Below are positions 36,721 through 51,700 of a stretch of DNA of 61,458 nt, in pieces. This DNA is from CAZOKZ01 sp964580585 (lineage in GTDB: Bacteria; Sumerlaeota; Sumerlaeia; SLMS01; JAHLLQ01), in NCBI GenBank assembly GCA_964580585.1, contig CAZOKZ010000022.1, positions 1-61,458 of the forward strand, written 5' to 3'. Under the pieces are notes generated by a model, which saw only the letters and a list, made by a program, of their open reading frames with translations, did no database searches and was not told where the DNA came from. Each line of letters opens with the position of its first letter. Within the stretch, counting starts at the first letter, position 1. The position numbers were made by a program, and so were the translations under genes.

Positions 36721-39700
36721 ATGATGCGAAACGCGAGTTCACTTCGGGTGGTGGATCTGACTAAAGCGATGACGGTAATGGCCAGGCGGTTGCTGTTCGT
36801 CATGCTGACTTTGCTTCTTGCAAACACAGGGCGGGCGGGCGATCCACCGCCGGAGTTGGCAGCGTTCACTTCCTCCAATGGCTCGACAGGCGAATACATG
36901 AGCACCATCACCTTGACGGTGCGGCGGATTAACGCAGGAACGAGTACCGTTTCTGTAAATTATGCTACATCGGATCTATCGACGACGGCGGGATCGGATT
37001 ACGTACAGAAATCGGGAACGATTACCTGGACGGGAAGCGACGCCACGGACAAATCAATTATCATTACCATCATTAATGACCACACCGAAGAGTCGACCGA
37101 ATATTTTAAAGTAACGCTCTCGAATCCAACAGGTGGAATCCAATTAGGATCTCCTTCCGAGTGCTATGTTACTCTTAATGACAACGACGAAGCGGGAGAG
37201 GTTATTCTTTATCCTCCGTGGGTTTATTGCGTCTATGAATATACCAGTTCATTTAATGTTAGCGTCAAACGTCAGAACGGTTCGGATGGCGCGGTAACCG
37301 TCGATTATGCGATTACAGATATCGATACAACGGTGGGCTCGGATTATACACTTCCGGCAACACCGCATACGCTTTCATGGTCCCATGGCGATACGGCAGA
37401 TAAAACCATTACGATTCCGATCATTCACGATTATTTGGACGAACCCACCGAAACATTCCGCGTAACGCTTTCCAATCCCACATCAGGCCTGTCGCTTGGA
37501 TCGCCCAATGTGAAAGACTTTTCGCTGATGGATATCGACGAAGCGGGCAGTGTTGCGTTCAGTAGTTCGACATTTTCGGTGGACGAGGATGCGGGTTCGC
37601 TGTCGGTGGGGCTGACGCGTAGCGGGGGAGATGACGGGGAAATTGTAGCGACGCTTCAGTTTACGAATGGCACGGCGACGGGCGGGAGCGATTATACGGT
37701 TCCGAGTCCGAGTACGGTGACGTGGAGCAACGGCGAGTCGGGCAGCAAGTCGATTTCGGTTCCGATTACCAACGATACGACCGACGAGTTGGCGGAGACG
37801 TTTCAGGTTTCGATTCAGAGCGTGAACAATGGCGGCGAGATCGGTTCGCCCAGTTCGACGACGGTGACGATTAATGATAACGATGTTCCGACGGCGACGT
37901 TGACCAAGACCCCTACCAATACACAAGTGGAGGATCAAACGGCAACCGTGACGTTGACGCTGGATCAGGCGCCAGCGGAAGCGGTGACGGTGGGAATTAC
38001 CTCGGGCGGCAGTATTGAAGGTGCGACGATCAACTATGTTACAAACGGCGATCTGGAAACGACGGCGACGAACTGGACTACGTACGACGCCGCGGGCGTG
38101 ACGGGGAACGGAGTTCTGTCGCGTTCGGGCGAGGACTCGTCGTTGGGCGATTACGGCCTTCGTTACACGGCTTCGGACGTGGATGGCGCGACGGTGATTG
38201 CGTACGATTTGGCGCAGGATCTGGCGGCGCTGACAGCGAGCGCGGATTACGCACTTTCTTTCGATATCCGGGCGAATCCACCGATCGAGATCGCGCTTTA
38301 TGTGAAGGATGGCGACGTGAGCAGCACACCGCCGCTGCTGGACTTGGGTTCGTTTACGGCGGGCGATTATTGGACCCGGGTGGAAAAGACCGCGGCAGCA
38401 AGTGCGGCGGGCTCGAGTCCCGAGCTCGAGTTCGTGTTTGGGCCGATCGGCGACGATCAGGAGATCTTTATCGACGGCGTTCAATTGGAATTGGGGACGG
38501 TGGCGACGCCGTTCGAATCGCCGGGCGATTATGTGCTTTCGGTGGGTTCGGTGATTACGTTCAACCCGGGCGGCGGAACGTCAAGCGTGCAGACACTGAC
38601 ATGGTTGGAAGACAAGATTTTCGACGATAACGGTTATGAGACAGGAACGATCGAGATCGATCCGGCAACTACAACTGCAGCGATCGGTTCACCGTCCTCG
38701 TCTCCTGCTTACCTTGCTGAAGGGAGCGGCTATTATTATTCAAATCCCATTTCGGTCCCGCAATACGGTGATGTGTTTTCAGGGGATTGGAGTAATGGGA
38801 TTTGGAATAATTCGGTGACAGGTTTTTGCAACTCGCTTGATCGGGGCGGTTGGCACGAGATGCTCGTGCGCGACGGGGAGACGCTTTTTGTGAGTTTGAC
38901 CGATGGCGACAGTAACGACGTGGGGCTTCGCGTTTACGAAGATTGCGTGAGTTCGCACGTGGCAGAGGATTGCGGAGCGGGCGAGGCGACGATTGTTTGG
39001 ACGAACACGTCGGGCAACGATGTTAACGCATTGGTTCTAACCAACCGAATGTCTCCCGCGTACAATTTGTCGCTGACGTTTGCGAAACTGACCGAGGTTT
39101 CGGTCGAAACACCTTCGGGCACGCAGTGCGGCGAGGCGGTGGAGATCGAATTTACGCTCGCGCATCCGAACGGCAAGCTGGCCGACATCGTGGCAGAGTA
39201 TCGTTTATCGTCCGAAGATCCCTGGCAGGCAGCGACGCCGACGTCGGGGACGCTAACGCAGGGATTTGCGACCTCGCGTTCGGGTCTTGCGTACGCGTTT
39301 TCGTGGGATACGGCGGTGGACCTTGCGGGCGTGCGCGAGACGAGTGTCGAGGTGCGTATCTCGACGACGGAAGCGAGCACGCTTTCGGACGTGACGGGCG
39401 CGTTTGTGGTCGATAACGAGCCGCCAGCCTTTGATGGAGTGCAAACGGCGCTACCCTCGGCCGATTACCTGGAAGACGTCACGTCGGCGTCAGCGGATTT
39501 GGTCTGGAGCGCGGCGAGTGACGGCAGCGGGAGTTTGACCTACGACATTTTCCGCTGCGAAGGTGCAAGTTGCACACTGGACTACGAAACGCCGTACGTG
39601 GCGGATCTGGATGGGGCGACAACCACGTATCAGGTAACGCTTCAGGATACGTCAAAAACATGGACGTACGCCGTGCGTGCGAAAGATAGCCTGGCGTGCG

Positions 39701-42700
39701 CAAACACGGAATCCAATACGGCTGTGCGCAAGATTTACGACGCGTCGAAGGCGTCGCTTGCAATTCAAAATGGCGATGCGATCACGACGCGTTCGCTGGT
39801 AACGCTCAATCTGGGTTTTGATGATTATCAGAATGGGCAAGTGTATATTCAATCGGGCGACGTGTTCGGCCCGAACGTGGACAAGTGGATGACGTTCCAG
39901 CCGGAAATCTCGGTTTATCTGGACACGGCGTCGGAGGGAACGAAGACCGCGCGCGTGAAATTCCGTGACATGTACGGAAACCCAACGTGGACGTATCTGG
40001 CTGACACGATCGAGTACAAGCGTCCATTGGCGGTGTATGCGGGGACCGATTTGCAGACCGAAGGCGGTCTGAGCGTCGTGGTTTCGGCGCAGGCGAGCGA
40101 AGGTTTGTCGGATGAATATACGTACGTGTGGGAACTTGTGAGCGGCGAGGGCGCGTTTACCACGACGACGCTTGCGACGGTGGGCTTTACGCCGCCTGCG
40201 AATTTTGTAGGAAGCTCGGTGCTTCAAGTTTCGGCGTCGGACGGTTACACGACGACAACCGATCAGTTGATTGTTTATGTACGCGATGCGTCTTCGCCGG
40301 TGTACTCGCTGGATAAGGGCGTGCTGGAACTTGCCGAGCGCGTGGCCTCGGAGCGCGTGGGCGTGGCGGTGCTGGGCGGTGGCGGTTTTGTGGGTTACTC
40401 AGCGCAGGATGACGAGGCGCAGTGGAACGCGTATGTGGCGGCGGTGGACGGCGCGACCACGGGTCCGATTGCGGGGCGTTTCGAGGATCTGGCCTCGGGG
40501 GACGGAGCCTTGTGGGTTGCCGTTTACAGCAACACTTCGACGCGGACCGAAGTGACGCGTTACGATTTGACGACGCTTTCCAGCGCGGGAGCGCTGCCGA
40601 CCGATCAGGAGTTCGGCACGGCGCTGGCGCTGGAGGGCACGACTCTTTACGCGCTGGCAAAAAATACGACGGGCACGCTGACGCTTCACTCGCTCGATAC
40701 GGAAAACGTGGGCGGCGGCTGGACGAGTCTGGGCGAGGCGGGGACGGACGCCGCAGCGCAGGACGTGAAGCTGGCGATCGACGGCGCGGGCAACGTGGTT
40801 GCAGCCTGGACGGGTGAGAATCCATCGATCAGCGAAGCGAGCGCGGCGTTTGCGCGCGTTTACGATCCCTCGACCGGTTGGGAGTCGGCGTCGAGTTGGG
40901 ACGCGCTTTCGACGAACACGATGGTGCTGGCGCTGGGAGCGGCGCCGTCGGGCGAGGCGCTTCTCGAGGTGCGCGCCTTCGACAGTGGCGCGGAGAAAAT
41001 TTACCACAGCATGCTGGAAACCAGCGGCTGGAGCGCGGCGTCCGAGGATTTGGGCGACGGGTATGTGTCGGGCGCGGTTTCCTCGCCTGCGCGGGCGCTT
41101 TCGGCGCACTTGCTGGCGGGCGACGTGTGGCGCGAGACCGTTGGCGACAGCGACGCGGTTTCGATGGCGACATTGATTTACGTAGAGGGTGAATTAAGCG
41201 GTCACGATGTGGCAAGCGACAGTCAAGGGCGCGGCGTTTTGGCGTGGCAGTCCTCGCAGGACGGCTTTACGCAGATTGTGGCGCGCCAGTACGGCGCGTG
41301 GATCGATATCAACAATGGGGACGCGGAAACGGGCGACGCCTGGGTGACGGTGGCGGTGGATTGCGCGCTGACGACGCCGGGGACGGAGATGTATCTGGCG
41401 GGCGATATCCTGGCGGACGGCACGGGGCACGACTGGATTCCGTTCGCGTCGAGCGTGGCGGTCGAACTGGCGGAGATTCCGTCGGAAGCCGAGCAGACGA
41501 TTACGCTGCAGCTTCGCGATCCGTATGGCAACGTGAGCGGCGTTTATGCGGATTCGATTTTGTACACGCCGCTGCTGGTGGCCGACGCGGGGCTTGATTT
41601 GGTGACCGAGCCGGATGGGCAGCTTGCGGTTTACGGCAGCGCAACCGGCGGTACGGGCGTTTACGCTTATCAGTGGAGCATTTTGGATTCGGGTCCGGGC
41701 TCGCTGGAGCTTTCCGACGAAAACCTGGCGGTTTACACGGCGCCGGACGACGAGGCGGGAACGCTAACGCTGATGCTCACGGTGACGGACAGCGATCAAA
41801 CATCGACGGATACGATGATGGTGTCGATCGACGACATTTTACCTCCAACGCTATCGAAGGTTCAAACGCTGACGGATCTGGCGGACGATGACAGCGGCGA
41901 GCGCACGGCGGCAGCGCAGTGGAACGACTCGGCTGTTTCGGGTTGGTCGGCGTGGAGCGGCTCGGATTGGGAAGTGTACATCAAGCAGGACGACGGCACG
42001 ACCTCCGGTCCGCTGGCGACCGGTGAATTACAAGCGCTGGCCTCGGATGGCGGAACGCTTTACGCGCTTGTGAATGAAGAGGGCACCTCGCCTTCGCTGA
42101 AACTTTACGCGTGGGACGGCTCGGCGTTGCAGCTTGCCGACACGCTGACGACGACTTCGCTTCGGACGAGCGCGGACATGATCGCGCTGCCGGGCGGTGG
42201 TTTGGCGATGGCGTACGCGGAAACGGGCGGCGGCGTGGCCGTGCAGACGTATGTTTCCGCGACGCTTGCCGATTTGGACGAAGCGACGACTTCGACGCTT
42301 GCGGCGACGCCGGTTTTGGCGGCGGTGGGCGACACGCTTTACGTGGGTTGGTCGGTGCCGAATGGCAACGGCGTGATTCAGGGTGAAGTGCGCTCGTACG
42401 GCGGCTCGCAGTGGGGTGCGGTTTCGACGCTTGCGGGCGGCAGCCAGTACTGGGGTCTTTATACGTGGAATCGTTATCTGGACGGGCTGGCGGTGAGCGA
42501 GAATCGCACGCTGGCGGCGCTGACGCGCGACGTTTATACGCTCGGCGTCTGGACGCTTCCGTCTCAGAAACTGCGTCTTCATACGTGGGACGATCCGGAC
42601 TGGATCGAGGGCGCGAGCCGCACGGCGTTTACCACGACGCGCAACGGCGCGGCGGGCGGCGGCGAGGCGCATCACTTTGTGACAGCCGAGCGCGGCTTCC

Positions 42701-45700
42701 ATGGCGGGTTCTCGCCGGACGCCTCTGGCTGGGCGCACGTTCAAGCTACCAACACCTCGATGGGCATCGGCGCGGTGACGCTGGCGGACGATCAACTGAC
42801 AACGGGCACGATCGTTTGGACGCAGGGAGCGCAGGGCAAGCAGCAGGCGCTGGCACGGCTTCATCGCGGCGGTGTGTCGATCGATGGCGGCGCGCTTTCG
42901 ACCTCGGATCGCGATGTCGATCTGGCGCTGGCGTGCCTTCGCACGTCGGGGACGGAGATGTACATCAGCGGCGACGTGGAAGACGATGCGCAGACGTTCG
43001 AATGGGTTTCGTTCAGCACGTCGGCTTCGGTCGCGCTTACCGGCGACCCGGGCACCAAGGTTGTTCAGGTTCAGCTGCGCGACAGCAGCGGCCATACGAG
43101 CATTGTGTACTCCGATTCGATCGAGCTCGATTTGCTGGGCGTGTATGTGACCAGCGCGGAAATGGAAATCGAACCGGGTGGGCGTTTGCCGCTGATCGGC
43201 AGCACGAACGCCGAGAGTTCGATCACGTATGCGTGGTCGATTCTCAGCGGTCCGGGCTCGCTGGATGATGCGGATCAATCGACGGCAGTTTACCTGGCCG
43301 ATTCGGGCACGACGGGAACGGCCGTGGTGCAGTTTGAAGTAACCGATCCTTCGGGTTCGGCCTCCAAGACGGTGACGATCGACGTGCGCGACGTGGTTCC
43401 GCCGGACTTTAGCGAGGTTGCGTACCTGTCGGATCTCGGCGAGCAGACGCTTCATCCCGTGATGGGGACGGAGATGCTTGACGGGGCGGCGTGGACGGCG
43501 TGGTCGGTCGAAGTGGGCGGCGTGTGGCAGACGTGGACGGCCAATTACAATGAATCGACATCGACCTGGCAGTCGGAAGAACTGACCAGTTCGACGATGC
43601 CCGGGCGACTTCGTGCGCTTCGCGTGGGGACGGAGGAGCTTTATGCGCTTCTCGAGGACAACTCCACGACGCAGGCGCTCGCCTTGCGCCGTTTCAATGG
43701 AACAAGCTGGAGCGCGCCGGAAACGGTGGCGGAAAATGTGGAGACGACCGGTGCGGATCTCGCGGTTTCGAGCGCGGACGATCTGTATTGCGTGTATCCG
43801 GAAATCAACGGCGGGCTAAACCTTGCCTATCATCAGGGCGTTTCGTGGACGTCGGGTCCGGCGGCAACGACTTCGACGCTGGCGCGTTCGCCAAGGCTTG
43901 CGATCGATGCCAACAATGTGCTTTGGGCGGCGTATGCGGTTGAGCACGCGGAAGGTTACAAGGAAGCGGTTCTGACGTCGGTCGATACGACGACGAGCAC
44001 GCTTACGTGGAGTGCGTCGATCTCACTGGCGGGCTCGAAGATTGGCGAAGGTCTCTATGAATCGGCCGAGCCGGTGGATTTGTTCATCGATGGGGACGGA
44101 GGCGTGTTCGTGGCGCTCCGCCGCACTTTTGTGAGCGTGATCGACCAGCAGGTGACCGAGATTGGGCACGCGCTGGTGAGCGTTGAGCAGGACGGCGCGG
44201 TGACGGTGCTTGAAGAAGTGGCCGAGGATAACGCGCTGGCGAGTGCGCTTGCGGGCGGTCCGATCGATTATAACGTTCTGGTTTGGTGGAAGCAGAAATA
44301 CGCCGCCGAAACGGGCGATAATTACTGGACGCCGCCGGTTCGTCTGACGGTTTCGACAATGGAGGCGAATTATGTGGCTGCTTCCAACGCGTTCGACCCC
44401 GAGGGTGCGGTGCTTTGGCAGGAATCCTACGAGGGTCTTTCGCAGCTTGCCGTGCGGCGTCACCTGGGTGCGGCGTTGATCAACGCCGGCGACGCGGTGA
44501 CCACGCAGACGAGCGTTTTGTTGGCGATGGATCTGGCCAATGAGACGGACGCGGACGCGATGCTCGTTCAGGGCGACCTGGTCGATGCGTTCAAGGACAC
44601 GTGGATCGACTTTGAAAACCCAGTGGCGGTGACGCTTGCGGATTCGAGCGCGCCGACGACCCGCACGCTGAGCGTGGTGGTGCGGGACGCGGACGGAAAC
44701 CAGAGTTTCCGTTACGAAGATTCCATTTATTACGAATATGCGGGAACGCCGCTGACGGTGACGCCGGTATCGACGTCGATCGATCTGGAGCCGGGCGCTT
44801 CGGCCATTTTGAGCGCTTCGGCGGCGGGTGGTCTTGTGACAGGCGATTACACGTACTCGTGGGCGATCGTTTCGCCGACGGTGGACCCGGCGGGCGATCT
44901 TGTGGTGCTGACGAGCGCGAGCGATTCGAAGATTTTGTTCACCGCGCGTCATCATGTTGAAGGCGACGTGGTGGTTCGCGTGGCCGCGCAAGACGATCAC
45001 ACCGTGGCAACGCAGGACATCACGGTGCATGTAAGCGATATCCTCGATCCGACCTACGGTGAAGCGTTCGCGCTGTCCGCCATGGATCAGACCGGCCGCG
45101 TGGGGCCGCATGCGGCAACGCGCACGGCTGACACGCTTGGGTTCTTCTGGACCGAAGAAAGCGCGATTGGGGACGGAGAAGTGAACTTCGTCTTCACCTC
45201 CAACGGTGTGACAACCTCGGGGCTGGCGAACGTTTCAGGCAGCCAGTGGCTGCAGGCCGCGGCAGCGTGCGGCGATCATTTTATGACCATCGCGTATGAC
45301 GACGGCGACGGAGCGTTGCATGCGCTCTCGGCAACGAAGGCGGGGACGGACTGGGCCGAGATGGCGCTCGTGGGCGGAAGCCTCGGTGACGCCGTTCAGG
45401 ACACGGTGGCGGCGGCGGTCTCTTGCACGAGCCAGACGCTGCTCCTCGCGTACGAAAAGACAAACGACGATCTGATTCTAACCGCTTGGGACATGGACGA
45501 CGCGACGACGCTGACGCTCGCCTCTTCGGTTGTGATGACAAGCGATACGCTGGGTCTTGCGCCTCAGCTGACGCTGACCTCGAACGGCCAGTGGCATGTG
45601 CTTTATGCGCAGAGCACGCCTGCCGAACTCAAGGCAGCGCGTTACGACGCGGCGACCAATACGCTGGCGGACGTTGAGACGCTTTCGACGGCTCCTTCGG

Positions 45701-48700
45701 GCGGCGCGCGCGTGGTGCTCGACTTGCGCGAGGACGACGAGAGCACGCTTTGGGCGCTTTATTATGCGGACGACGCGACGTCGGGCACGAGCCTGAGAAC
45801 GCGCCGCCTGGTTTCCGGCGCGTGGGAGACCGAAGCGTCGGTGGCGACAAGCACGGCGCTCGACGCGGGCGCGCTCTTGCCGCTTTACGGCAGTGAAATC
45901 GACGCGTTCTGGAAAGAAGCGTCCTGGGCAACGACGGACGGCGCCTGGGGGACGGAGACGGTTCACGCTTTGACCCCGCATGCGGTCAGCGGCGTTGCCG
46001 TTGCCGAAGGACCGACGACGCAAACGCTTCCGCTGATTTGGAAGACCGAAGCGAGCGAAGGTTACAATCAGATCTATGGCCGCGTGCATCGCGGCATGGT
46101 TGAGGTCAACGACGGCACAACCACGGCGACCCGCCTGCTGGTGGTGATTCGCACGGATATCGCCGACATCCATGGTGCCGAGATGTATCTGGACGGCGAT
46201 CTGGAAGACAGCGACAACGTTCGCACGTGGGTGGATTACTTCCCCGAATCGTATGAAGAACTGACAAGCGGGGACGGAGTAAAAGACATCACCGTTCAGC
46301 TGCGCGACGGCGAAGGCAACCTGAGCCCGGTGCTGGAAACGAGCATCATTTTGGACGAGGCGCCGTTAGGACGCATCGTTTCGCTGACCGATCCGGACGA
46401 AGGCGAGTATCTTTCCGGCGATCTGGACGTGCTGATCGAACTGACCTCGGGCAAGGGTGAAACCACGACCGACGTGGCGATGGAATACTCGACCGACGGA
46501 ACCCATTATGAAGCGGCCACGATCACGGAGTCGTTGACGGGCTTGACGACTTCCGACACGGGTACGCCGCACACGCTGACGTGGGAATCGGCATCCGATC
46601 TACTCGATGTGAATATCAGCGGCGTGTATTTGCGCGCCCGTCCGCTCAGCAGCGCGGTGGCTTACGGTGTACCGTATGGGCCGTTTGAAATTACCAACAA
46701 CAGCGCACCGGCCGTTTCGATGGACGGCGTGGTCGGTTCGCTGGGCATATACCCCTCCTTAGTGTACACGCTGACCGACGCGGAGAGCGACGATTGCGAT
46801 ATCGTCGTGCAGTACTCGCGCAATGGCGGTACCTCATGGATTCCGGCGATTGAACGTTCGGGCAACGGGGACGGAGTCACGGGTCTAACGAGTAGCGCGG
46901 TAGGATCCGTCCATTCGTACGCGTGGGACGCGCTCGCCAGTCTGGGCGAAGGCCGTCACGGCAGCATCCAGGTGCGCATCACGCCGGTTCAGGGCGGAGT
47001 TGCGGGAACCAGCGATACGAGATCGTTCAGCGTTATCGCCGAGCGTCCGATCTTTGCGGGTCTGAGTAAGATTGTCCCCAACGGATCGAACGTGAATTTG
47101 ATCTGGAGTCGCGCGCGCGCTTTCAACACTTCCATTACGTACCGGATTTATGCCGCTTCAACTAGCGGTGGGCAGAACTTCGCCTCGGCTACCGCGACGA
47201 CGAGCAACCGCACGTACACGGTCGCCGTTGACACGGTGCCCACCTATTACGTGGTTCGCGCGGCGAACGCTCAGGGCAACGAAGACGAAAACACGGTTGA
47301 ACTGTGCGACTGGCAGTTCATCGACACGGACGGCGACGGTTTAAGCGATTACGAAGAGTGGGAAATTTTGCTTTCGGACCGCACGCTAGCCGACAGCGAC
47401 GGAGACGGTCTGAGCGACAGCTTCGAGCAACTGTTCCGTTACGATTTGAACGGAGAACTAGCGCTCGATCTGTTGGAATCGGACACGGACACCAATAGCA
47501 CGACCGACGATCTGGAAGACTTCGACGCCGACAGCCTAACGAACGACGAGGAGGAAACGGCGGGAACGAATCCTTACCTGGCCGACAGCGATGGCGACGG
47601 GTTGGACGACGACACGGAACTGAACTTTGCTTCGCCGACCGATCCCACCGACTGGGATTCGGACGACGACGGGTTCTCCGACGGCGAAGAAATCACCAAC
47701 AGCACCGACCCGCTGGTAGCGGAAGACACCGATGGGGACGGACTCAGCGACCAGTTTGAAATCCAGTACGTTTATTCCTACGACAATCCCACCACGCAGC
47801 TTTTGTCCACGGATACGGACACCGACGACAACGCGACGACCGACGATGCCGAGGACTTCGATGAAGATGGTCTGAGTAACTATCAGGAGCAGGTCAATGG
47901 AACCGATCCGTATCGCGAAGACACCGACGGCGACGGTCTGAGCGACTACGATGAAGTCACCACGCACGGTACGGACCCGCGCCTGCGCGACACGGACGGC
48001 GACGGCATTGACGATTGGACAGAAGTCGATAAAAGCGTGCTTTCGGCTGGCGTGGACGACGACGGCGACGGCCTGACGCTTCGTTTCGAGTTGGCGTACG
48101 GGCTGGTAGAGGCGCCTCTCGATCCAAACGACGATAATAGCGATGGTGATCTCCTCCCCGTCTTGGACGGTGACGAAGACTATGATGATGACGATGCAAG
48201 CAACCTGCTCGAGCAAGAGTTTGGCACCGATCCGACCAACGACGACTCGGACGGGGACGGAGTCCTCGACGGCGACGAAATTTTACAATACGCAACCAAT
48301 CCGCGCTCGAAGGACACCGACGGAGACGGACTGGATGACTATGTCGAAGCCGTCACGCTCGGTACCAATCCGCTGGTGCTGGACACCGATGGCGACGGCA
48401 TGTCGGACTACTACGAAAACGCCATGTCGCTCGATCCTACTAACGCTGCCGACGCGTGGAGCGATGCGGACAGCGACGGGCTGGCCAACGTGCATGAACA
48501 CCGTCTTGAGCTCGATCCTACCAATGCCGACACCGACGGCGACGGCATCAGTGACGGCGACGAAGTCGGTTCCAATCCTTACAAACCGATCGACAGCGAC
48601 GGCGACGGCATCATCGACGCGCTCGAATCCAACACCGCCGACGTGGACGGCGACGGCGTGGCCGACGCGCTCGACAATCGCACCAACGAAAACTACCAAT

Positions 48701-51700
48701 ACACCGTCGTGTACGAAAATCCGTTCTATACCGCTCCCAGCGCATTGATGCAAGCGGGTAACTCGGATCAATCCGCGCAGTTTTCGGTAACGCAACAAGA
48801 CCCCGACCACTGCCGCATCGAGTTCGACGAGTTCAGCCAGACCGATTGCACAAGCAACCCCGTGCCCACGGTTGTCGACCAGACCATCGACAACACCGAC
48901 CGCGGCTTTTACTTCAGTTCCGATACCAAAGTCGTTATACCGAACGATCCATATGAGAGTAAGCAATTTGCACTGACATGCGTAAAAGCACACGAGGATT
49001 TATTCCACGCTTCGCTGCGTGCCATTGCTGCTGAAGGCGGAACGGCCGAACTTCGAATCGATTCGAATAGCGTGAGCGACAACCGCTCTCTCAGCATCAT
49101 CGCCACTGACGGAGAGACCGTCGATCCGGCGCTCGAAGCCACGTTCTACCGCATGGTGTGGGACGGCGCATTGAATGAGCCTCGTAAAAACAAAGGCGGC
49201 GTCGAAACGGTCTTCCTCGCGCTCGACACGCAAACCGTGCCCGACGACGTGCAAATGATCGCCTACGACGTCGATGGCAACGTGTTGCAAGTCGCCCGCG
49301 GATCGAATGAATACGACGCGGTGGGTATTACCGTCGCAGAAGGTTCGCCGCTGATCCACCGGTTCATCGTGCATTCCACCGGCGTCTTGAGCTCCAGCGA
49401 ACACTTCGGTCTCGACGGCCTGTACTTCACGCCCACTATCCCCCAAGCGGGCGCAAACTCCGTCTTTGTGGCCAACTCCAACTCAATTGTCCCTCAAGAT
49501 AAAGATGACGTTACCTATTTCGAGGGTGATGACTTCACTCCCGATCCAACCCAGAGTGGATTCCTGGATATCCTGATCGACGTGCAGGAAGACATCGATC
49601 GATTGGCGACTGACTATGATGATTTGAGTCGCATTCGGCTGAATATCGACGCGGCATACGGCACTCAGGGTCTGCCTCAGGACTTTGTGGATATCGATCC
49701 AGAACTCGATGATGTCTGGGTTGATAGCTCTTTCGACCGTTTTGCAGTCAAGAGCGTTCATCCGTTCCCGGATCGCTCGCGCATCGCGGTAATTGCACGC
49801 CCACAGAAGAGGAATAATACAAATACACAAATCAATTACACCCGTTCACCGGCTTATCCCATTTGGGGTTATTACCTCAACGTGGTGAGCCATCAGATCT
49901 GTATCGTGACGAATCCTTTTGGAACTCCAACGTATGAGTTCCTATCTCTTCCAAGGCGTAGCCACTTGGATAGGGATGAGGTTATTCATGACGCTGGCTA
50001 TCCCGATCCATCCGACTTGGCCATCTCGCCGGACGGCAAGATGGTGGCCGTGCTTTGCGATGACTTCTCAGAGGGTACGACGACTGAAACCGTGCAAATC
50101 GCCGTCTTCAAGCAGGAATCGGTTGGAGGAACCGAGCAGTTTGTTTTGAAGCAAATCATACCGATCGGTGAATTTGGTTACGTCGGTTCCATCTACTCTT
50201 CGCAAGCAGCCATGAATCACTTTAATTATTTGGGTAAATTACAGTTCTATCCCGAAAAAACCGAATCTTCGGGTGTTTACGACCGCCTGATTTTCCAACC
50301 GTATTTTGATCGTAACGACGGGAACTCACGGGCATTTTATCTGATCGAGGACATCTTGAATCCCGATTGGGTTTCGGATACGGAAATGACCCGAAGCGAC
50401 AAGATGACCGGATTTGCGCTTCGCGAATATGTTTTCCGCAAAAGGTTCAATCCGAATGGCAGCTTTATTTATGACAGCGGATATATGCCGCGCATGATTC
50501 ATGACATTATTTTCGACCCCGTAGAGAAAGGGAAGAAAGTTTACATCACTGGCAATGTGATCGAAGATGGTTTCCCTGGAAATGGACAATCGTTTAATAC
50601 GGGCGCCTATCTTACCCTCCTGGATTTTGAGTTCCTTTTTGCAAATAAAGCACAATTGCAACGCAAAGTACGCGAAACAGATGGAGACGTTGTTTCCAGT
50701 TATCAGTACCATCTTTATTACGGTGTGAACGATGTTGCGGAAAACACGAATCAAAACTATTGGATAGAGATTAACAGTCATGTATCCAACAATGTATATA
50801 ACTATTCCCCGTTGATTATTAAAGATTATTCAACTCCCTGTTATAGTGCAAACGACTGCGGGAACAATGGATCCGGTTCCAATTTTAGAATAAGTGGAAA
50901 GCTATTTGGCACCGGGCTTTCCGGTCCGTTCCACCAACTGATTAGCACGCGAACCGTTTTGCTTTCACCAGAAACCGGGCCGTATTCCGGGACGTCACTC
51001 TTGTCCATCGGAACCGGCTTCCGAGGCGAAATGGGAGACTTCGAACATCCTGATTCGACCGGCGAGTTTGGCCTGATTCGGCGAATCAACGGCTTGGGAA
51101 ATTTGAACACCTTCCCTGATTACAATGAAGAAGAAACGGCTCAAAGCGCTTTTGACGAATACGACAACATCAGCGATCGTTATACGGACAATGAACTTGA
51201 TCGCGTCCAAACTTATTATCAGTTCCCGCACTTGGGGTCCAACAATGGACACTACAACCTGAAGAACGTGGCCGTTCTGGGTAACGGCGGGTTGCTTCTT
51301 ACCAAAGAATATACACCAGATAATCATTACGATGGAACCTTGGAATACATCTCACCGCAAAATTTGAATCGTTTGGCGATCGAGGGAAATGATCCAAAGA
51401 GCATCACAGCAAGTAATCTTTATCACGAACGTCCGTTCTTTCTGTATCGCGACGACGTTTTGGCGAGCTTTGGTGCGTTGCCTCGGCAAAAAACGTCTCT
51501 TCTTTCGGTTTCGCCCGCGCATTCGAGCGTGCTTGAGCAACTCGATTCGTACGCGATTGAAATCGGTTCGATCGATCTGGACCCGGTGACGACGAACAAT
51601 CCGAACGCGATTAAACTGGAACGCGTGCTTTCGGGCGGACGCACGGTTGACGTGGCCGATTACGTGGGCGCGACGGTAACGTACGACAATATCAGGACAG

